This document shows positions 21,183-33,668 of a DNA stretch of 64,000 bases, one piece after another. How positions within the stretch are numbered: the first letter of the stretch is position 1; each line of letters opens with the position of its first letter. The notes below the pieces were generated by a model that saw nothing but the letters and a program-made list of their open reading frames with translations, was not told where the DNA came from and ran no database searches. The stretch covers positions 6,410,501-6,474,500 of the forward strand of contig NC_044018.1 in NCBI RefSeq assembly GCF_900496995.4, given 5' to 3'. Position numbers and translations under genes: made by a program. This DNA is from Aquila chrysaetos chrysaetos. Lineage: Eukaryota > Chordata > Aves > Accipitriformes > Accipitridae.

Positions 21183-24100
21183 CTAGAAATAAAAGATAGA
21201 TAAAGGTCAATATTCTGAAGTTGCAAAACAAGCAATGAACCTTTTCCTAGAATTAGCATAACACAGAAAAGGAACAGCCATCATTTATTCTTGCAGAGGT
21301 TTAAAAGAATCATTTTGATCAACAGCACAAATGTTTCCTAGCAAATACCAAGTCTCAGAACCACAAAGAGAAGATGCCTTAAAAAAAGAATGGAGAGCAC
21401 TATTTAAAAAAAAAAAAAAAAAAGTAAGCTCACATGGTAGTAACAGCACTGTCAATAGCATGCTATGCTACACTGAAATTTCCTTGATTCTCCTCAAGTC
21501 AAAACTCCAACTTTGCAACTGGACCAGATCTCTTAAAAAAAAAAAAAATCCATGTAGAGATAGACTGTTTGACACCTAGTAGCGGACAGAACTTAGGCTC
21601 TGACTGCTTTGACACTTTGTCCAGTTTGGTGCACTATTTACTCATCAACAAGGAAGAAGTTTACAGATCTCACTAGTGGGTCTCCAGTGACCCTTCCTTA
21701 CAGGGGCACTAAAAACTCTGAACAAGTAAATAAACATGCAGGCACAAAAAGCTGCTCTCATCATCTATCAACAACTGAGAAACTTGTTAAGTCTTGCAGG
21801 TAATGCTGTTCAGCTTCATAACCAGCAGCAAAGTTTAAGAAACTTAAGAACTGACCATGTGACACCTATATCTTTTCTCCTAGATAACCAAAAGTTACAG
21901 TTTACTGTTTCCATTCTATCTATAATAAATCTCAAAACCCCAAGGTGAGGAACTTAAAAGTGGGGTTTTTTTCCTCCAAATCACCTAGAACGCACATTAT
22001 CCTATAAGGCAAAGAAAAATCACTGGTATAGAGTAACACAATATTCAAAGACTCTTTCTAGCAATAAAACGAGGTTACCATAAGTGAAGGCATCCACAGA
22101 AGTTGAGGACTTTCCAGAAAGCATTCTTTTATTTCCAACCCAACCCTTCTCCAGTAAATAAATAGTACATGATAAAGAGCAATGCTATTCATCCTCTATG
22201 CAACAAGTTCAGTTACAACTTTTTTTTTTTTTAATCTCTCAGGAAGTGCTTGTCAGTTTGCTAGATCTTGCAAGACTCCCTCAAGTATGTGACCACTAAC
22301 ACATGTAAATGATCTTACCTTGGTAAGTTTTAAGTTTTAGAAACTGTAAGTCCAGTCCCCCTCCCCTAACAGTAGGGTGCTTCCCATCCCATCAGGAAAA
22401 AGAAATTATAAATTCTACACACTTAGCTTCAGAGTTTTCCCTCCCAGTCTTAAAAAAAAGGGGAAAAAAAAAGTTAACATTGGTTGAGATTGGAAGAGAA
22501 AGTATCATGTAAGATCTCTGACTAGGAAGATATAGCAAAACACTGTAAATACAGAATACTTACATTGAAAACCATCAGACTTATTATATACAATTTCCCA
22601 TCCTTTATCAGCCACTGCTAAGATTGGCTGAATTTTACTGTTGTGTTTGTAATGTAATCTATCCGGAATCTGCTCCTTTTTATATACAGTCATGTTGGGA
22701 TGAGCACTGGCCAAAGCTTCATATACTTCATCCAGTTTGCCTTCAAACAAACAAAAGAAACAAAAGACAAAACTTAAACATACCAATATGTTTACTGAAC
22801 TCACCAGTAGTTTAAATACAACTGAAAGAAGAGGGCAAAATGCACTTTCCCAAGAGCTAATTATAGCTGTAAGAAACAACAGTGGATTACAATGCACACA
22901 GAATTTCCTGTGAGAAATCCAGAGCGTCATTCACAGTAAGATCACACCTGGCATCACACTTCACAGCCTGTTCCTAAGCAGTAAGTGCCTTGCTAATTTT
23001 AGAAAAATCCCTCACTTCATAGTTATCAGAATGTAAGCTTCTCACAAGAATGAGTTAGAAGGCATTCAGCTAAGTCTCACAGAAAAGAAACCAGCTCCTC
23101 CTAGCTCCGTGCAAAGCTTGAAAGCAAGAAGATGGCTCCTAAACCTGTTTATGAGGTAATGTGCATATTAAGGCCATATTCTGTCTCTCCCCCCGTTGGC
23201 TATGATGACAAGTGACACTTTTTATTTATTTTAAAGCAGTTCAACTGTTAGTTGCTTTCCTTAAAAGGCCAAAGAGAACAGCCACTTTGTTTCTTGGCAT
23301 CTCTGAAAAACAATTGGGTTCTCTCAGAAATAAGTTATTTCTCCTTCTGCAAGATGCTCCAATAAACAGCTACATATTTGACCTCATTTGATTCCCAGTT
23401 TTGATCTACCATTTTGATGACAAGTTTAGCCAATTTCGAAAAAAGTAGCTAGTTTGTTGCTATGTACCATGTAACATCATAGTATTAGCAATTAATTACC
23501 TAGGGAAAAGCAAAACTAGCTTGCATTAATCTTTCAGCAGAAGCCCTCAGGTCACAGTCCAGATGCTGCTAACATATTAGGAGCTGTACAAAGATTGCAG
23601 AGTCCTAAGCAGGGAACACAGGACAAGCATACAGAGGGACAGGTTGGACCAGCATATGAAGATGGCACTTTTGGTTTGGAACTGTCAGCCACTCTGTATA
23701 TTCAATAACGGCTAACAGCACTACCTACTCCTTTGTATTCTTAGTGTCTACTCCTTTCCCTTCCCTAGTCATCTGCTGCATAACAAGCGTAAATCCTTAA
23801 AAGCTGTACTATCACAACCAAATAAATAGGCATTTTCCACCCCCAATTCTTTATTTGCTTTTTTTCAGTTTCTGAGCTTTTCTTTCCAGTAAAAAAATCA
23901 CTGAACAGCCAGAAAGCAGATGGACAAGCTGGAACACCAGCACACAGAAAAGAGGAACCAGGACACACAGACAGGAACACAAAAGCAAGTTCAGGAACCT
24001 ACATCTGAGCAAGGTTCTTCAGCGTCATTCCCCATGCCCCATTTAAGCACAGATTCCTATTGAGGGCTATGCAGTGTATATAACAGACTTCTGTTATATA

Positions 24101-27100
24101 CCAAATAACTCAGCCCCATGACTTTGTGCTACACGCATGTGCAATTCACTTGGACAGCCGAGTTCACAGTTAGTCTCTGCAGGCCAGTTTCAGTGCTACA
24201 AGGTCTGAAGCACAGCTGGAAGAAGTTTACATTTTCTTTGTGGCCAACACTGCTGGTTTTAGTAGATGAGTGGGATTTAAGCACATCCTGTCATTTTGAC
24301 TCATTTCTTGCTAGCTCTGCCTTCACAGCTAGCTGTACGTCCTGCAGCAGGCGTTCCTGCGTGTGAGCTCTTCTCTGACTCTCTGTCCTGAGAAACTATT
24401 GCCTTGATGACCACAAGAACAAGTGCTTGGTTTGACCCGAGACACTGCCTGAAGTAAACGAAAGATAAACTCCTGTCTACCATTTATAGCATGCGTGAAG
24501 TTTTGAATACATCTCAGGAAAGAAACGTTTGTGAGGTGCCCAATGTCTTTAAAGAAACCATCTTCAGTTTCCCTCAGTTCCTAGGATCCTGTATAGAAAT
24601 AGAATGATGCATAATGTTTCTTATCTCAAATTGGCATTAAAAAAAAAAAAAGACTTAAAAGATTCACTAAACTTAAGAAACACAATAAAGGTCAAAATGA
24701 GACAGCAAAAGTCCATATATGATAGAGATAGTTGCAGAAACAAGAAAAGGGAGTCCAATCTAGCATTTCTAGGACTACATTAGTAACAAAATTAATTTTG
24801 TTATGCTACTTTTCTATATGGGGTAACAGGGAGGAGAAGCCCCAAATACAGCAAACTATGATTTTACACTAAATTAATTATTTGAATTAATACATTTATA
24901 CTGAATGGAAGAAAAAGGCCAGCTTCACCAGCTGTGCTACAGGTACCATCTTCATGAACATATAATTAGCTCCACACACACTAATACACTAGCATAGTTA
25001 AATAATGGCTTTAATCCATCTCTTGGGGATGAAATATGCAGCCAAACAGTTTAAGTAGCAGAAGTTGCCGTGTATTTAAGCATTGAAATTTTTTCTCAAT
25101 GTCTCACTAAGTTTTACCATTCCCTTGGTCTAAGCAAGATGAATGGACTAACTGTTGAAGAATCAGTCTTATGTCCTTAAGTGTATGTTATTTCATAGCT
25201 AAACTGAGACTGAAGCTCACTGGTTTATAATAAAAATTACAGCTGGTAACAGGGAAGGAAGGAATTTGAGCTGTGCTCAAAACTGCTTCTTGTTTATTGG
25301 TAGTGTAATAAATATCTGAACCTCTGGCAAAACCAAATCCAAGCTATTCCTGAAATCCATTGAAATGGCTTTTTTACTATTCTGTTATCTAATTGCTGCA
25401 GAGATACTATTTCTTTTCAGCATTTAGCAGACAGGAGAATCAGGTTACGCATCTTCAAGTTCTCATTTACTGCATTAGGGATGTTTCAGCACTAACGCTT
25501 ACTTTTACAACTCCTTTATTTGGTAACGAGAGCATCCTGGACAACCGTGTTTGTCTCCATTAGGATGGAGCTCCCGAACTCAGCTCTTCTATCACCACTG
25601 AGAGAAACAGTGCCCAGCAACAAGCGCCTGAGTGTGCTCAGGCAGCAAATTATCTCAGTTTGGACATACTAACATTTTAGTCTGGAATATTCTTCAAACT
25701 AAAAATGACAAGAGACATTTGTTTACATATTTAAAGGTCACTTACGTCTGCAAAATACCCTACCTGCTGGGGCATCAAATACAGAGTGCTATCCATTAGT
25801 GATGCAAATATTACAGAAATCTTAAAACACACCTTTTCAGAAGGCCACCTTAAAACTCAACTTCCAAATTAGCACCCCTGCCCACACAAAAAATTGCTGT
25901 TTTCCAGGTTAACACATTCGCACCAAATACTTATAGCTTTTGATCATCAAAATAAAGAGCGGCACCTGTACGTGAGTGACACTCAACACACACCTGACAC
26001 TCAAGCAACCCTTCAATGACTGCAACTAGACTTCAGATTTCAATTCCAACAGGATTCTTGCCCAGCATTATCACATATGATATGAACATAACATACGGTA
26101 TGAACATAACTGGCTGGCTGTTCAGCGTGATGGGGAAAAAAAACCTGAAGCAAACTACAATAGTTGGCAGCTAATCAAATAGCCAACACAGGCTTTCTTT
26201 TTATCAGAGGTCTGCATCTGGTTTCAGTTTACTGTTTGAGTTGGAAATCTAATTCCTCCACTATGGCTTTAGCATCTTGATGAAAGGCAAGATATGTTAA
26301 CACTCAGTTGTTATCCATCTAGAACGCCATTCATCCTTGATAACGGCATTAGATTACTTTACTTCTCATAAGGACTAAAGGACAGTTGGCAGTATTAGTC
26401 AATAATAGATTTGCTCACTTTTCATTTCAGAAAGTTAATCCGGGCTTTTGACAGAGCTAGCAAAAAGAACAAAGACGTGATCCTGCAAGTACTCCTTGTT
26501 CAAGGCTGATGTCCTACTGGCATCAGTGCTGCTACCACCACTTCAGTTAAGGAACAAGTCTATAAAGTTTTGATACTCAAGTATTTTCTTCAGAGAATTT
26601 TACTGCTATAGCTCCTACCTTCTTTTGGCAAAATAGCTACTGCAGGAGAATGGTCGATGACTTCATAGAGCTCTCTATTCACGTACTGATCAAGCTCAAT
26701 GACCCTTTCCGAGGAGGACTGTGACATTCCATGATCACTTGTGATTATGACATTTATCACATCCCACAGCTTTGCTTTCTTCAGTTCAGACATAAGATAT
26801 CCCAGCTTTTTGTCAATATCGCTAATTATCGGACCCATAAGTGGGTTTTCTGGGCCCAGAATATGGCCCATCTCATCAGGCTGTTCCCAATATAGGAGAC
26901 CAAAGTTTATGGGTTCTTCTGATGTAAACCAGTCAATAAGCCTAGCAACTCTATCTTCAAAGGAAACAGATTCATTGTAGGGCATATAATATGTAGGAAA
27001 GACTCCATGTATTTTCACATCTGTTCCAGGCCACATAGCTGCACCGGTTTTATGTCCTTCCTTCTGGTTCGTGACCCATATTGGGCTGGCTTCTTCCCAG

Positions 27101-27432
27101 AACTTGGAGTTATGGATATCCATTGTGTTCAGAGAAAAAGTTTCATTCAGAATAGGATCATACATCTCATTAGCAACTATACCATGGCTTTCTGCATAGA
27201 GACCAGTCACCATTGTATAATGATTAGGATATGTTTTCGTTATAAACACATTAGTGACCTGTTTGACATGAACACCATTCTCCATGGCATAATGAAAATT
27301 GGGAGTTGAGACTTTATAGATGTAATCCCATCGAAATCCATCAAAAGATACTAGCAACGCTCTGGGCTGGAGAGACAATGCACTTGGAAGAAACAGTAAG
27401 AAAACTGCCAGGATCTTCCAATAACAGTTCAT
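20812..27432 (-). CDS. ENPP5: ENPP5, ectonucleotide pyrophosphatase/phosphodiesterase family member 5 (three coding exons)
   Basis: Join on the minus strand 27432-26619, 22740-22564, 21182-20812: 1362 nt, 453 aa (human 477). It is a type I membrane ecto-phosphodiesterase of the NPP family. Its physiological substrate is less settled than for ENPP4; NAD hydrolysis has been reported in mammals. Residues 1-21 form a signal peptide. Catalytic residues are present: Asp31 (SFDGFR), nucleophile Thr67 (TKTYPNH), Asp186 and His190 (QPDEMGH), Asp233-His234 (SDHGM) and His334 (GNHGYDN). One membrane span lies near 408-428, and the tail ends EAAQPLLQD, like the mammalian AQPLLQA. The juxtamembrane linker is shorter than in human, which explains most of the length difference. 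Intron positions and phases mirror ENPP4. Confidence 0.97.
21183..22563 (-). other. ENPP5: ENPP5 intron between coding exons 2 and 3
   Basis: A 1.4-kb phase-1 intron with several A/T homopolymers (about 21405-21423, 21535-21548, 22221-22232). No other feature. Confidence 0.85.
22564..22740 (-). CDS. ENPP5: ENPP5 second coding exon
   Basis: Acceptor TTTGAAG (an AAG site after a T/TTTG-rich tract) and donor GTAAGT. The 177 nt are phase 1 on both sides. It encodes [15 protein letters not shown] and [12 protein letters not shown], homologous to the ENPP4 second coding exon. Confidence 0.92.
22741..26618 (-). other. ENPP5: ENPP5 intron between coding exons 1 and 2
   Basis: A 3.9-kb phase-1 intron, AT-rich. 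No exon, RNA gene or recognisable transposon is seen. Confidence 0.85.
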
Positions 27433-27479
27433 GACTATTCTGAAAGGTATTCGTCCCCTCTTCTGAGGCAGCATGGCAT
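26619..27479 (-). CDS. ENPP5: ENPP5 first coding exon
   Basis: The acceptor CTGCTCAACAG gives an exon start at 27479; donor GTAGGA follows 26619, phase 1. Two in-frame ATGs exist, at 27474 and 27432. I prefer 27432 because a canonical signal peptide ([18 protein letters not shown]) follows directly. The upstream one would add 14 basic and polar residues. The exon holds the signal peptide and catalytic core to residue 271. Confidence 0.92.
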
Positions 27480-30357
27480 CTGTTGAGCAGAGACAGAAGA
27501 TTTGTTTGCATTAGCTTGTCTGTCAAAGTCATAACTCGGTTTTAAGAATGAGTAGCTAAAATATTCCCTATGTATTTATACAGCTTGCTTTACTAACACT
27601 GAGCACTCCAAACATAGGAACGGGACCTTTTACCTATCAGTTATATTGATATCCCAATTTCAGAGATGGGAAGTGAGACACTACGATTTGTTGAAGGAAA
27701 CACAGTTCACAATGCAACTTCTTTAACCGACACCACTGCCCAACCTCTTCCTTTTTTTCTTCCAGCTCCCAATACACAGGAACTCCTGCTCTTGCAATTT
27801 GACAAGTTTTTGAGTATTTTCTGTACTCAATGTTATAAGAAACTGCCCTATGAGAAAGCTGGTGCTTGTTAAGAGTTAAGATGTAAACAGGGGCAGTTCT
27901 CACCTTCAGAATAACAAGGTCCATCTCTATCAGAACTTTATAACCCTCATTAAAATCTCTGGAGCATTACTTCTCTTCTGTGCAAGTGTGGCACAGACAC
28001 ACTAGCATCACATGGCAGACCAGCGGATGGGAGCAGGAAGGCCCCACTGGAACTGGAGAACTCTGTGCCTGCACAGCTCCCATCGGGGAGAGGGAGGGCA
28101 GCTAGAAACCATTACAGCTTCTCAGCCCCGACACTTGGTACAGTGTTACTAAACATGCCGAGTACAATTTCTAGTGGAGAAACTAGCAAATAAGAGTTGA
28201 ATTTCAGATACAGCAGTATATCCATTAAAAGGTTTTGCTGCTTAAAAGGGGTCAGATCAAGACTTAAGACAAACAAAGAGCAGGAACATCAGTTTCCCAA
28301 CATTCTGTCACATCTCTAACCTGATCGTAGCTTCCCTACATAACCAAGCTCTTCTTGATCAGCTAATTCTGACACTCACTACCAAAGGTCACTTCTAGTG
28401 TACAGACAGCTTTACAGACAAGAACGTATACAAGTCATACAAGTCAGTGCGCAGTTTAAGTTCTAACTAAACACTTCTGTCTCCGAATGGATTGGAAAGA
28501 GGTGGTTGAAAGATTCACTGGTAGAGTTGTGAGCCACTGGAAATACTACATCTTTCAAGCAAGCATCATCTGTCCTTTCCAGTCAAATACCGCTGCAACC
28601 AGAGTGCAAGCAGCTTGAAGTACGCAAGACCCAAGAACTATAATGCAAATCCCATCCACGAACTGCAGGAGATGGTGACCACTACACACTGTACCCTAAA
28701 GCATTTGCTCCCTAGATAAACATTCAGCACTAATTCCGATTATATGACTCAAGGATGTTGACTATTCCTAGCTATGACTGGCACTCCTTATCTAATAGCA
28801 TGACATAATATGCCACATAATTTCATATGGTATTGGGTTGTACTCCCCTGCCTCAGTTTCCCTCTGCCCTTTCCAAACACTTTCTTGTTCAAAACTCAGT
28901 TATCTAACTCAAAGTAAGATCCCTATAAGAACCCTCACACAGGATTTCCCTATCTGTAACTGACCTAAAATTACGTGCTAATACTCCCCACTTCTTGCTC
29001 AACAGCATCATTTAACCACAAGACCAGATACTGTTCAATCCAAACCTGCATGTGGACTGAAATGATACCCCACACAGTTCCCTTTAGGTTCCTGTTTTTC
29101 AGCAATCCTCTGGAACAAGTCACTACTGAAATTCAGCTGGAAAACAGTGATCGTGTAACCAATAAATCCATATGAATATCTGGAGTACATTAAACATCCT
29201 AGTTAATATAAAACGTTATAGCATAACAAGCATCTGAATACCACTGCAATGAAGGAATAGGATTTGTCATTTTGGTAGAACCCAAGATATCTTATATGGG
29301 AAATTTTCCTACTCCAATTCCCCAGCTAAATCTCTCATTTACACTGGAAAACAGCACAGGCACTATTGACTTGCAGGTAGTCAAATGTTACACCAAACTT
29401 GCATGTCTCCCAAAATTAAAATCCATGCCTAAAGTCCTGCTAAGAATAAACTTGACACTTGGAGGCATAACTCCCCTTTCAGCCAACACCACAGACCCAA
29501 AGGCTGCGGAGTCACTCAGTTTCACCCGATGTGGGATTTCTTTCAGCTGAATCTGAAGGGAGAAAGGGAAACATGCTGTTGTGTCCATCTGAACCCCACC
29601 CACCAAACTAAGCATAGCCCATGGCTGAGTCGTAAATTCCCCCTTCTGGCGAGCGACAAGTATGAGTTTAAGTCCTCTCAAGTGAAATTAGCTCCTTACT
29701 TCTGAACTTTACACAGTTAATGATGTCAACATCACCGAATCCTTTAATTGCATATTCTTAATAAATAATGGTGTGGGTGTTTTTTTTTCAAGGCCCTCTT
29801 ATACCGGTCTTCACTGGAGACAACCTGAGCACCCCTACTGATCCGTCTCTCTCCAGAAACCCAGCACCACAACGGACGGCTCCAGGGCCCTGAAGGGGCT
29901 CCGGTGGGACGAAGGCATCTGGCTGCCCAGGGCAGGGAGCTGCCACACAGACAGACAGACAGACAAGTGCCCAGGGACCTGTTCAGCAGCCGGAGGAGCC
30001 CAGCACACAGACGAACGCCAAGGGCAGCCCGGCATTCCCCCACACAGCAGTCCCCGACCGCGGCCGGACACCTCCGTGGAGGGCTCACTTCACCCTGACA
30101 GGCCAGCCAGCCGAAGTCAAGCCGGGACTCACGAAACCCACGCTCCCTCAGGCGAGAGACCACCTCGACGCCCACGGCGGCCCTCACCGAGGCCCACCCG
30201 GGCCTAAACGAACCGCTCGCCCCCGGAGCCCTCGCTCCGGTCCGGGCCACCCCAGCCCCGGGAAGCGCAGGAGCGAGGCCGCGGGGGCCTCCCCCCGCCC
30301 GGCCGCAGGGAGGGAGGGAGCGAACGTTCCCCCGGAGGAGCCGCGACCCGCCGTTAC
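27480..30357 (-). other. ENPP5: ENPP5 first intron (5' UTR intron)
   Basis: Interval between the inferred noncoding first exon and the first coding exon. A short MIR/L2-tail-like phrase (GAGATGGGAAGTGAGACACT, about 27664-27683) is too short to call. The right end runs into the CpG island. Confidence 0.55.
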
Positions 30358-30690
30358 CTGCCGGCGGCCCCGCAGCGCAGGCGGAACGACACCCACCTCA
30401 GCGGGCAGCGGCGGCGCCCGCACGTAACGGCCGCCCGCCCCGCCCCGCCCCGCCCCGCCTCTCCTCTCTGGGAGTGGCCAGCGGCGCTGTCACTCAGCGC
30501 CGGATAACGGTCAGGGCGCGGTGAGGGGAGGGGCAGGCGGGCTGGCGGCCGGGCGGAGCCGCCGCCTCAGGCGCCGGGCGGGAGCGGCGGGCGTTGCGCT
30601 CGGGGGGGTTTTAACGCTTTCCCGGTGGTTTTAACGCCTCCCGGGTGCCCCCGGCTCGGGGAGAGCGGGGCCTGGCGGGTCTAGAGCCGG
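29840..30690 (-). promoter_or_regulatory. ENPP5: CpG-island promoter of ENPP5
   Basis: Highly GC-rich and CpG-dense, sharply bounded by AT-rich DNA. It contains four overlapping CCCGC/GGGCGG boxes (30434-30459), typical Sp1/KLF sites, and no TATA. On the minus strand CCGGCAG|GTAACG places a good donor at 30358/30357, fitting the end of a noncoding ENPP5 exon 1 that starts near 30400-30480. CpG islands often transcribe both ways; a GTAAGG donor on the plus strand near 30698 could serve a divergent noncoding RNA, but nothing further supports that. Confidence 0.75.
30434..30459. promoter_or_regulatory. ENPP5: GC-box cluster (CCCGC repeat)
   Basis: Tandem CCCCG units give four overlapping GC boxes upstream of the inferred ENPP5 exon 1 donor. 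Confidence 0.7.
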
Positions 30691-31684
30691 GGAAGTGGTA
30701 AGGGGGCCGCTGGGTGTCGTGGGATTGCTTTAAAGGGAGAAGAACGAGGGCCCAGGCTGGGCAGGGTGCGCTGTGACCTGACTGAAGGCAAGGAGCCGAG
30801 TTCGCTTCCTGGGTATCTGTCTGCAAGGGCTTCCTCGGTTAAAAACAAACCCCAAACTAAACTGATTTTGAGTCAGGTGTTTTTCCTTTTGCCTCCTCTT
30901 GTCTTCTGAGGCTCTGCGTTCTCCATTTTTTTCCTGGCAGGTATGCTTTCCTGTGTTGTGGTGTTCAAGAGCTGTAGGCATACCCTGGAATGAAGAGGAA
31001 AATCAGTTTATTCCTCCTCGTCTCGCTAGAAACTGAACTGCTGAAAGGGGACAAAGGCCGAGCTGGGTTCCCGCCTTTACTAGGCAAGGATCTGTGCTAC
31101 GTAGAGGTCCAAAGCCCATGGCTTGTGTACATACACAAACCTTACCCCACTTTGTGGCAGTGTAGAAAACCGTTACGCTTCTACTGGTGCATAGGAACAT
31201 GCTACTTATTAGTCACTTCATAGCCGGCACTGGCTAACTTACACATCCTTCTGGTGCAAACAAGCATTGCAATGCAAAGAAAACAAAATTTGTGGGTTTT
31301 TTCCTTTTTTTTTTTGCCTAATCCATACAGGATGAACCTGTTTTTTTGTTGATGCCAACCTACTGGAGGCTTCATATCTCCAACATAGTACCTTATTGGT
31401 AAGTAGGTAGAAAATGGTTATGCAAAAACCTGTGTACAGGCTGTAATCCGGGTAAGATTCTGGCTCCTTCCCCTCCTTTTTCTGTGAAGTTACAGCTTGG
31501 CTTCATAAGCTCAAGAACACTGACCTGGCCAGGCTCGTGCAGTAAGGCACTCACTCAAGCCTGGGTCAGTGGCAAAGTCTGGTCCTTGTATCTAAATTTT
31601 TTAAGCAAGGGTGATACCTTCCTCACCTCAGCTCTAAGAATTGAGTAGGGGACAAGGCTTTTTTACTTGTTTTCTTAATATCTT

Positions 31685-31699
31685 CCCCCCCCCCCCCCC
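31685..31699. repeat. Poly-C run, 15 bp
   Basis: Uninterrupted C homopolymer. Confidence 0.95.
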
Positions 31700-33641
31700 T
31701 CATTACTGTTGTTTTGTTAGAGCTGTGAGACTGAGACTAGGACAAAACTGGAAATATATATTGCTGCAGTGATTGGTAGAAGCTGTGTGGATGTGGCTTG
31801 GGTACACAGGAAACTGAACCAGACCACACCTGTAGCACTAAGTTCATCATCTGTTTCCCAACAGTGACCCACAACAGCAGCTTTGGAGAAAGGGGTAAAA
31901 AGAAAAAAGCCATTATAAAACTGCACCTGTGTGCACTGAAATCTCTAGTTGGGTGCCCTTCAACAGCAAAGTGCTGTCTCACGCTAATAGTTACTCTCAT
32001 TAGCTAGGAAAAATAGTACTCACATATACTGTTGGTTCAACTTTAATTTTGGCCTCTCATCACTGAGATCCAGAGGTCTCAGAAACCACAGTAGTGACCT
32101 GCATGCTTCTGCAGTGGCTGGAATTAGTCACTAGAGGGTACAGGTGTATACGGATTTAAGGCACTGTTCTAAATAGCTGGAAATGATAATATTTGCCTTG
32201 GATGTAAGAAAAGGCTCAGCTGCTTAAAACTGTTATAAAATGAAAACAAAGCATGGACAAGGAGTCTGCTAATTCCACCAAAATGTTTAATACCATAATA
32301 GATTTTCACTGAAGTACAGAGCTAATGTGAATATTTGTACAAAATACGTGGTTAAAAATAGTATTGATTTATAATATATACAGATATGTCACATCTGTGT
32401 CAGAAATGCAGACACTTGAATGAAAACATGAGTAATGTTTTTAAATCTACAACAACATACATGAAATATTTCTGCAGCTACCCACAGTAGGACAACTTGC
32501 CAAATTGACACTTAAGGATCCGTCAGTCATTACAGATGGCGTTTCTTTCAGAAGTTTCTGAACAAGAACTCTGCTTTAAAATGGATTCAGAACATTTACC
32601 TTCATTAACCAAATAGTGAAGAGAACACATCTGTGTGACACTAACGTAGACACAACTTTCTCATACTGGATAAATGATCAATTACAAGAATTTGTTAAAA
32701 CAAGGCTGATTTTCTGGTGTATAATAATGGAGAACTTTAATCCTTCTTGCTGGGTACTCTTAACTCAGGTGAGGAAGCCCCTGACTCAGGGGCAGCAAAC
32801 AGTCCCTTCTTCATACAGCTCTCGTTTACGTGGGTTTAAATCCTAACGTCTGTCTTAAGGTTCTGAGCATCTTCATTTTTCATTAACTTTGAGGCTGCTC
32901 ACCCTTCACAGCTTTCCCAGCCTTACTCCAGCAAGAACCTCACTAACAAATGTCTCCGATTCTAGGCTTTGTAGCTGCTGCGTTGGCACACAATCCTATA
33001 TTGAAAGGATCCACAGATGACTCTTGCTGTAGCCCCAGAATCTCCGTGTAGCAACTGAACAAATTGACAAAAGGGGAGAGACGAATTAAGGCTATTTTTC
33101 AATGCTTTCTGAGCATCTCTGCCGTGGAGGCATTTGGGGTTTGTGCCCTTCAGTCGGGAGTGCTGCTGCTGCTCTACCTCTAACAGTGCAAGCTTCCCTC
33201 CCCTCCAAGCCAAAGCAAATATACGCGACCCTTCGACATGTGGGAAGGAGCTTTTACAACACTTCTTCCCTTGTAATTTCACCTCTGAATGCCACAGTCT
33301 ACGTGTATTTTAAAAGAGAGCACAGCTCACGTTAGAAAAAACATCTCCTTTTAAGAGGAGGCTAGGATATTTGAAAGCTGCTGTACTCCCCCCCAGAAGA
33401 TGTGCTAAAGCAGGAAAAGCAGTGTTGGGTTTTGTTTTTTTGTTAGCATAACTAGTTATTCAAGAGCATTGCATGAGGATGAGTATAAATGAGGGTCTGT
33501 CTGGGACTTTAATCCATACCTGGTTTTGCCTTTTAGTAAAACAGATACAAAATATGATTTCTTAGGCAGACGGGAATCGAGAAAATGCAAAGGTCTTAAA
33601 TTCATCCTAGTATGTGAGAGAAAGTCTTAAGTGGCTAAATG

Positions 33642-33668
33642 TTTAGTGGTAAAATGTTTACCACTAAA
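33642..33668. repeat. Perfect hairpin, 12-bp arms, 3-nt loop
   Basis: TTTAGTGGTAAA (33642-33653), loop ATG, then its exact reverse complement TTTACCACTAAA (33657-33668). It is isolated in intergenic DNA, with no flanking transposon ends recognised. Confidence 0.9.

Noticed and set aside
32962-33335. Overlapping ORFs of 77-106 codons on both strands
   Set aside because: No recognisable domain, no splice context, and composition like neighbouring noncoding DNA.
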